Assembly (NCBI RefSeq): GCF_000384375.1
Contig: NZ_ARVX01000001.1
Span: 992,001-1,056,000 of the forward strand
Reading direction: 5' to 3'
Length of the DNA stretch: 64,000 bases
DNA from: Methylotenera versatilis 79
GTDB lineage: Bacteria > Pseudomonadota > Gammaproteobacteria > Burkholderiales > Methylophilaceae
Each line of letters starts with the position of its first letter. Within the stretch, counting starts at the first letter, position 1. The notes beneath the pieces were generated by a model. It was not told the DNA's origin. It searched no databases and saw nothing but the letters and a program-made list of their open reading frames with translations. Shown here one piece after another: positions 61,775 to 64,000 of the stretch. Position numbers and translations under genes: made by a program.

Positions 61775-64000
61775 GCTTTTACATCCTTCAAGATAGGTTT
61801 TACTTCGCGTTTGATATAGCGTCCAATTATGACAAAGAACAGCGGGACAAAGAAAATGGCCAGCACTGTCGCTGTAATGATGCCACCTAATACACTTGTG
61901 CCAATAGCAGACTGTGCTCCCGAAGCAGCGCCAGTTGCCATAGCTAAGGGCAGTACACCAACGCCGAAAGCCAGTGATGTCATGATGATAGGACGTAAAC
62001 GCTGTCTTGAAGCCTCTAAAGTTGCTTCAACAATATCCATTCCTCCTGCATAAAGATCTTTGGCAAATTCCACAATCAAAATAGCATTTTTAGCCGATAG
62101 CCCAATCGTTGCGATCAAACCTACTTTAAAATAAATATCATTAGGCATGTCCCTCAACGTGACGCCAAGTAGCGCACCAAGCACACCTAAAGGCACGACC
62201 AGAATGACGGCTAATGGGATTAGCCAACTTTCATACAATGCGGCTAGAGCCAAGAATACAATCAAAATTGAAACAGCAAACAGCATGGATGCTTGACTAC
62301 CCGACTGTTGCTCTTCATATGATTGGCCTGCCCATTGAAAGCCGATACCACTACCCAATTGCTTTGCCAAGCGTTGAATTTCGTTCATCGCTTCACCGCT
62401 GCTTTTTCCTGATGCTGCGTTGCCGTTAATGGTAAAAGCTGGATAGCCATTGAATCTAGAAAGTTGCGGCGCTCCAGTAGTCCACTCCATTTCAACAAAA
62501 GAGGAGAGCGTGACTAAATTGCCACCGCTACTCCGTACTTTTAAGTCTTTCAAGTCATCTAAAGACTGTCGACTTTTCCCTTGTGCCTGCACAATGACAC
62601 GCCGAGTTTGGTTTTGATATACAAAGTCACCAATGTAATCCGATCCAAACATGGTGGCTAAAGTATTGTTGATTTCATCCATGCTTACACCAAGCGTGCT
62701 GGCTTTACGGCGGTCGATGTCGAGTTTAATCATCGGTGCTTCAGGTAAGCCTGCGAAGATGGTGTTGGTCAATGTTGGGTTTTTCGCACTTTCTGATAGC
62801 AAAGTATTTCTTGCTTTGACGAGTGCATCTATTCCAACGTTGCCGCGATCTTGCAACCTTAAATCAAAGCCATTGGTTGATCCCAATTCAGGCAGTGGTG
62901 GTGAGTTCATGGCAAAAACTGATAGATTAGGTCTGCCATAGAACTGGGTATTTACATGCTCAACAATTGCTTGAACATTTTGATTTTTAGCTGTTCTGTC
63001 TTCCCAGTCCTTAAGCGTTACAAACAACATGCCGCTACTAGATCCACTACCAAATATACTAAATCCGCCTACTTCGAATACATATTCGACCGGCTCGTTT
63101 TTTTGAAGATAGGCACTTACTTCACTCAGTTTACTCATGGTCTCGCTCATGGTGGAGCCTTGTGGAAGTGTGACGATTACCATGAAGTTCCCTTGATCTT
63201 CATCAGGGAGAAAAGCCGTTGGTAAATTAATAAAAATATAACCCACTACCGCTACAATCCCGCCATACACCATCACCCAGCGTATTGGGCTACGTAATAT
63301 TTTTCCGGTCCTATTTTGATAATGACGCGTGAGCCAGGTAAATTTTTGATTAAACCATTTAAAGAATTTCCATTGTTCATGGGCATGATTATTGATAGGT
63401 TTCAATAAAGTCGCGCATAGTGCAGGAGTAAGTGATAGCGCCAGTAGCGCAGAAAATGCGATGGATACTGATAATGCCAGTGCAAACTGTCTGTAGATGT
63501 TACCGACTGCGCCACTAAAAAATGCCATTGGAATAAACACTGACACAAGTACCACCGTGATGCCTACAATAGCACCGCTAATTTGCTGCATCGCTTTAAC
63601 AGTGGCTTGATAAGGGCTTAAGCCTTCCTCGGCCATGATGCGTTCAACGTTTTCAACGACGACAATTGCATCATCCACCACGATACCGATCGCCAGTACC
63701 ATGCCGAACATAGTAAGTACGTTAATGGAATAACCTAAGGCATACATGACGGTGAATGTGCCCAGTAGTGCAATTGGCACAACGATAGTAGGGATAAGCG
63801 TTGCGCGCAGGTTTTGCATGAATAAATACATCACCAAAAACACCAATACAATCGCCTCGATTAAAGTATGAATGACCTTTTTAATTGAAATAGACACAAA
63901 TGCAGAGCTATCGTATGAGATCTGATAACTCACACCTTTTGGGAAGTATTGTTGCAGCTCGTCTAATGATGCCCTTATTCGCTTAACAGTGGCAACAGCA
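61771..64000 (-). CDS. AcrB-type RND multidrug efflux pump (5' part beyond window)
   Basis: The frame is open through position 64000 (in-frame codons before the apparent start read AVATVKRIRASLDELQQYFPKG), so the gene begins outside. The visible part starts near AcrB residue 290 and shows TM2-TM12: LRATLIPTIVVPIALLGTF, the proton-relay DD in GIVVDDAIVVVEN, VFIPMAFFSGAVGNIYRQFA, and RLRPIIMTSLAFGVGVLPLA. HAE1 family pump exporting drugs or solvents with the OMF at 60398. Ends with the usual Lys-rich tail. Confidence 0.95.
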   Translation of the reverse strand, partial: AVATVKRIRASLDELQQYFPKGVSYQISYDSSAFVSISIKKVIHTLIEAIVLVFLVMYLFMQNLRATLIPTIVVPIALLGTFTVMYALGYSINVLTMFGMVLAIGIVVDDAIVVVENVERIMAEEGLSPYQATVKAMQQISGAIVGITVVLVSVFIPMAFFSGAVGNIYRQFALALSVSIAFSALLALSLTPALCATLLKPINNHAHEQWKFFKWFNQKFTWLTRHYQNRTGKILRSPIRWVMVYGGIVAVVGYIFINLPTAFLPDEDQGNFMVIVTLPQGSTMSETMSKLSEVSAYLQKNEPVEYVFEVGGFSIFGSGSSSGMLFVTLKDWEDRTAKNQNVQAIVEHVNTQFYGRPNLSVFAMNSPPLPELGSTNGFDLRLQDRGNVGIDALVKARNTLLSESAKNPTLTNTIFAGLPEAPMIKLDIDRRKASTLGVSMDEINNTLATMFGSDYIGDFVYQNQTRRVIVQAQGKSRQSLDDLKDLKVRSSGGNLVTLSSFVEMEWTTGAPQLSRFNGYPAFTINGNAASGKSSGEAMNEIQRLAKQLGSGIGFQWAGQSYEEQQSGSQASMLFAVSILIVFLALAALYESWLIPLAVILVVPLGVLGALLGVTLRDMPNDIYFKVGLIATIGLSAKNAILIVEFAKDLYAGGMDIVEATLEASRQRLRPIIMTSLAFGVGVLPLAMATGAASGAQSAIGTSVLGGIITATVLAIFFVPLFFVIIGRYIKREVKPILKDVKA

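Noticed and set aside
61771-63933. RND pump taken as a complete 720-aa gene
   Set aside because: The frame continues in matching AcrB-like codons to the window edge at 64000, so the internal GTG is not the start.

Overview
The window looks like a chromosomal segment of an AT-rich betaproteobacterium of the methylotroph type (Methylophilaceae, Methylotenera-like). This is inferred from a 6-phosphogluconate dehydrogenase of the RuMP-cycle kind, a stand-alone pqqA, an amtB-glnK-porin nitrogen operon with a sigma-54 promoter, and low GC. No rRNA, tRNA or CRISPR array was seen.

Positions 1-36878 are mostly core genome: a LysR regulator and a Bcr/CflA exporter; a PAS-GGDEF diguanylate cyclase; a rhomboid protease; a TetR-controlled SDR/hydrolase/DUF2798 operon with twin operators; the alkylation-repair cluster alkA-like / ada / alkB; a Sua5-type tRNA threonylcarbamoyladenosine enzyme; two tandem trypsin-TPR proteins; a dienelactone hydrolase; gnd; thiS-thiG-apaG-mltA; a DODA-type dioxygenase; orphan pqqA; an envelope block (glycosidase-like/WaaP-like fusion, LTA-synthase-like sulfatase, LplT-like transporter, Aas-like acyltransferase/acyl-ACP synthetase); amtB-glnK-porin; and ubiK.

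At 36875 the gene comM (yifB) starts and is broken twice. First, a 6.0-kb element (37529-43563) sits in the codons just before the Walker A loop. It carries a large serine recombinase, a SIR2 + HerA pair (Nezha-like antiphage system) and a small GIY-YIG protein. Its two ends rebuild a symmetric 48-bp attP. Second, the 3' half of comM is lost at about 43835, where a long defence-type region begins: an XRE regulator, two small genes, a UvrD-like helicase with an inserted nuclease-like domain, an RloC/PrrC-like AAA_13 ATPase with zinc-hook cysteines, a 1094-residue nuclease-like/helical-repeat protein, and a retron. The retron has a promoter, a1/msr/msd/a2 RNA with a perfect 27-bp msd stem, an NDT-type effector, a reverse transcriptase and a third gene resembling a PD-(D/E)XK nuclease.

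From 57480 to about 60300 there is a scrap zone: an ArdA-like N-terminal fragment joined to an MFS C-terminal fragment, a complete MFS gene flanked by related palindromic repeats, a MoaF-like secreted protein followed by an integron attC-like site, a truncated ORF, and a QacE-like SMR pump. The window ends in an RND efflux operon (NodT-type outer-membrane factor and an AcrB-type pump cut by the window edge).

All functions are read from motifs and remembered family features; no database search was run.
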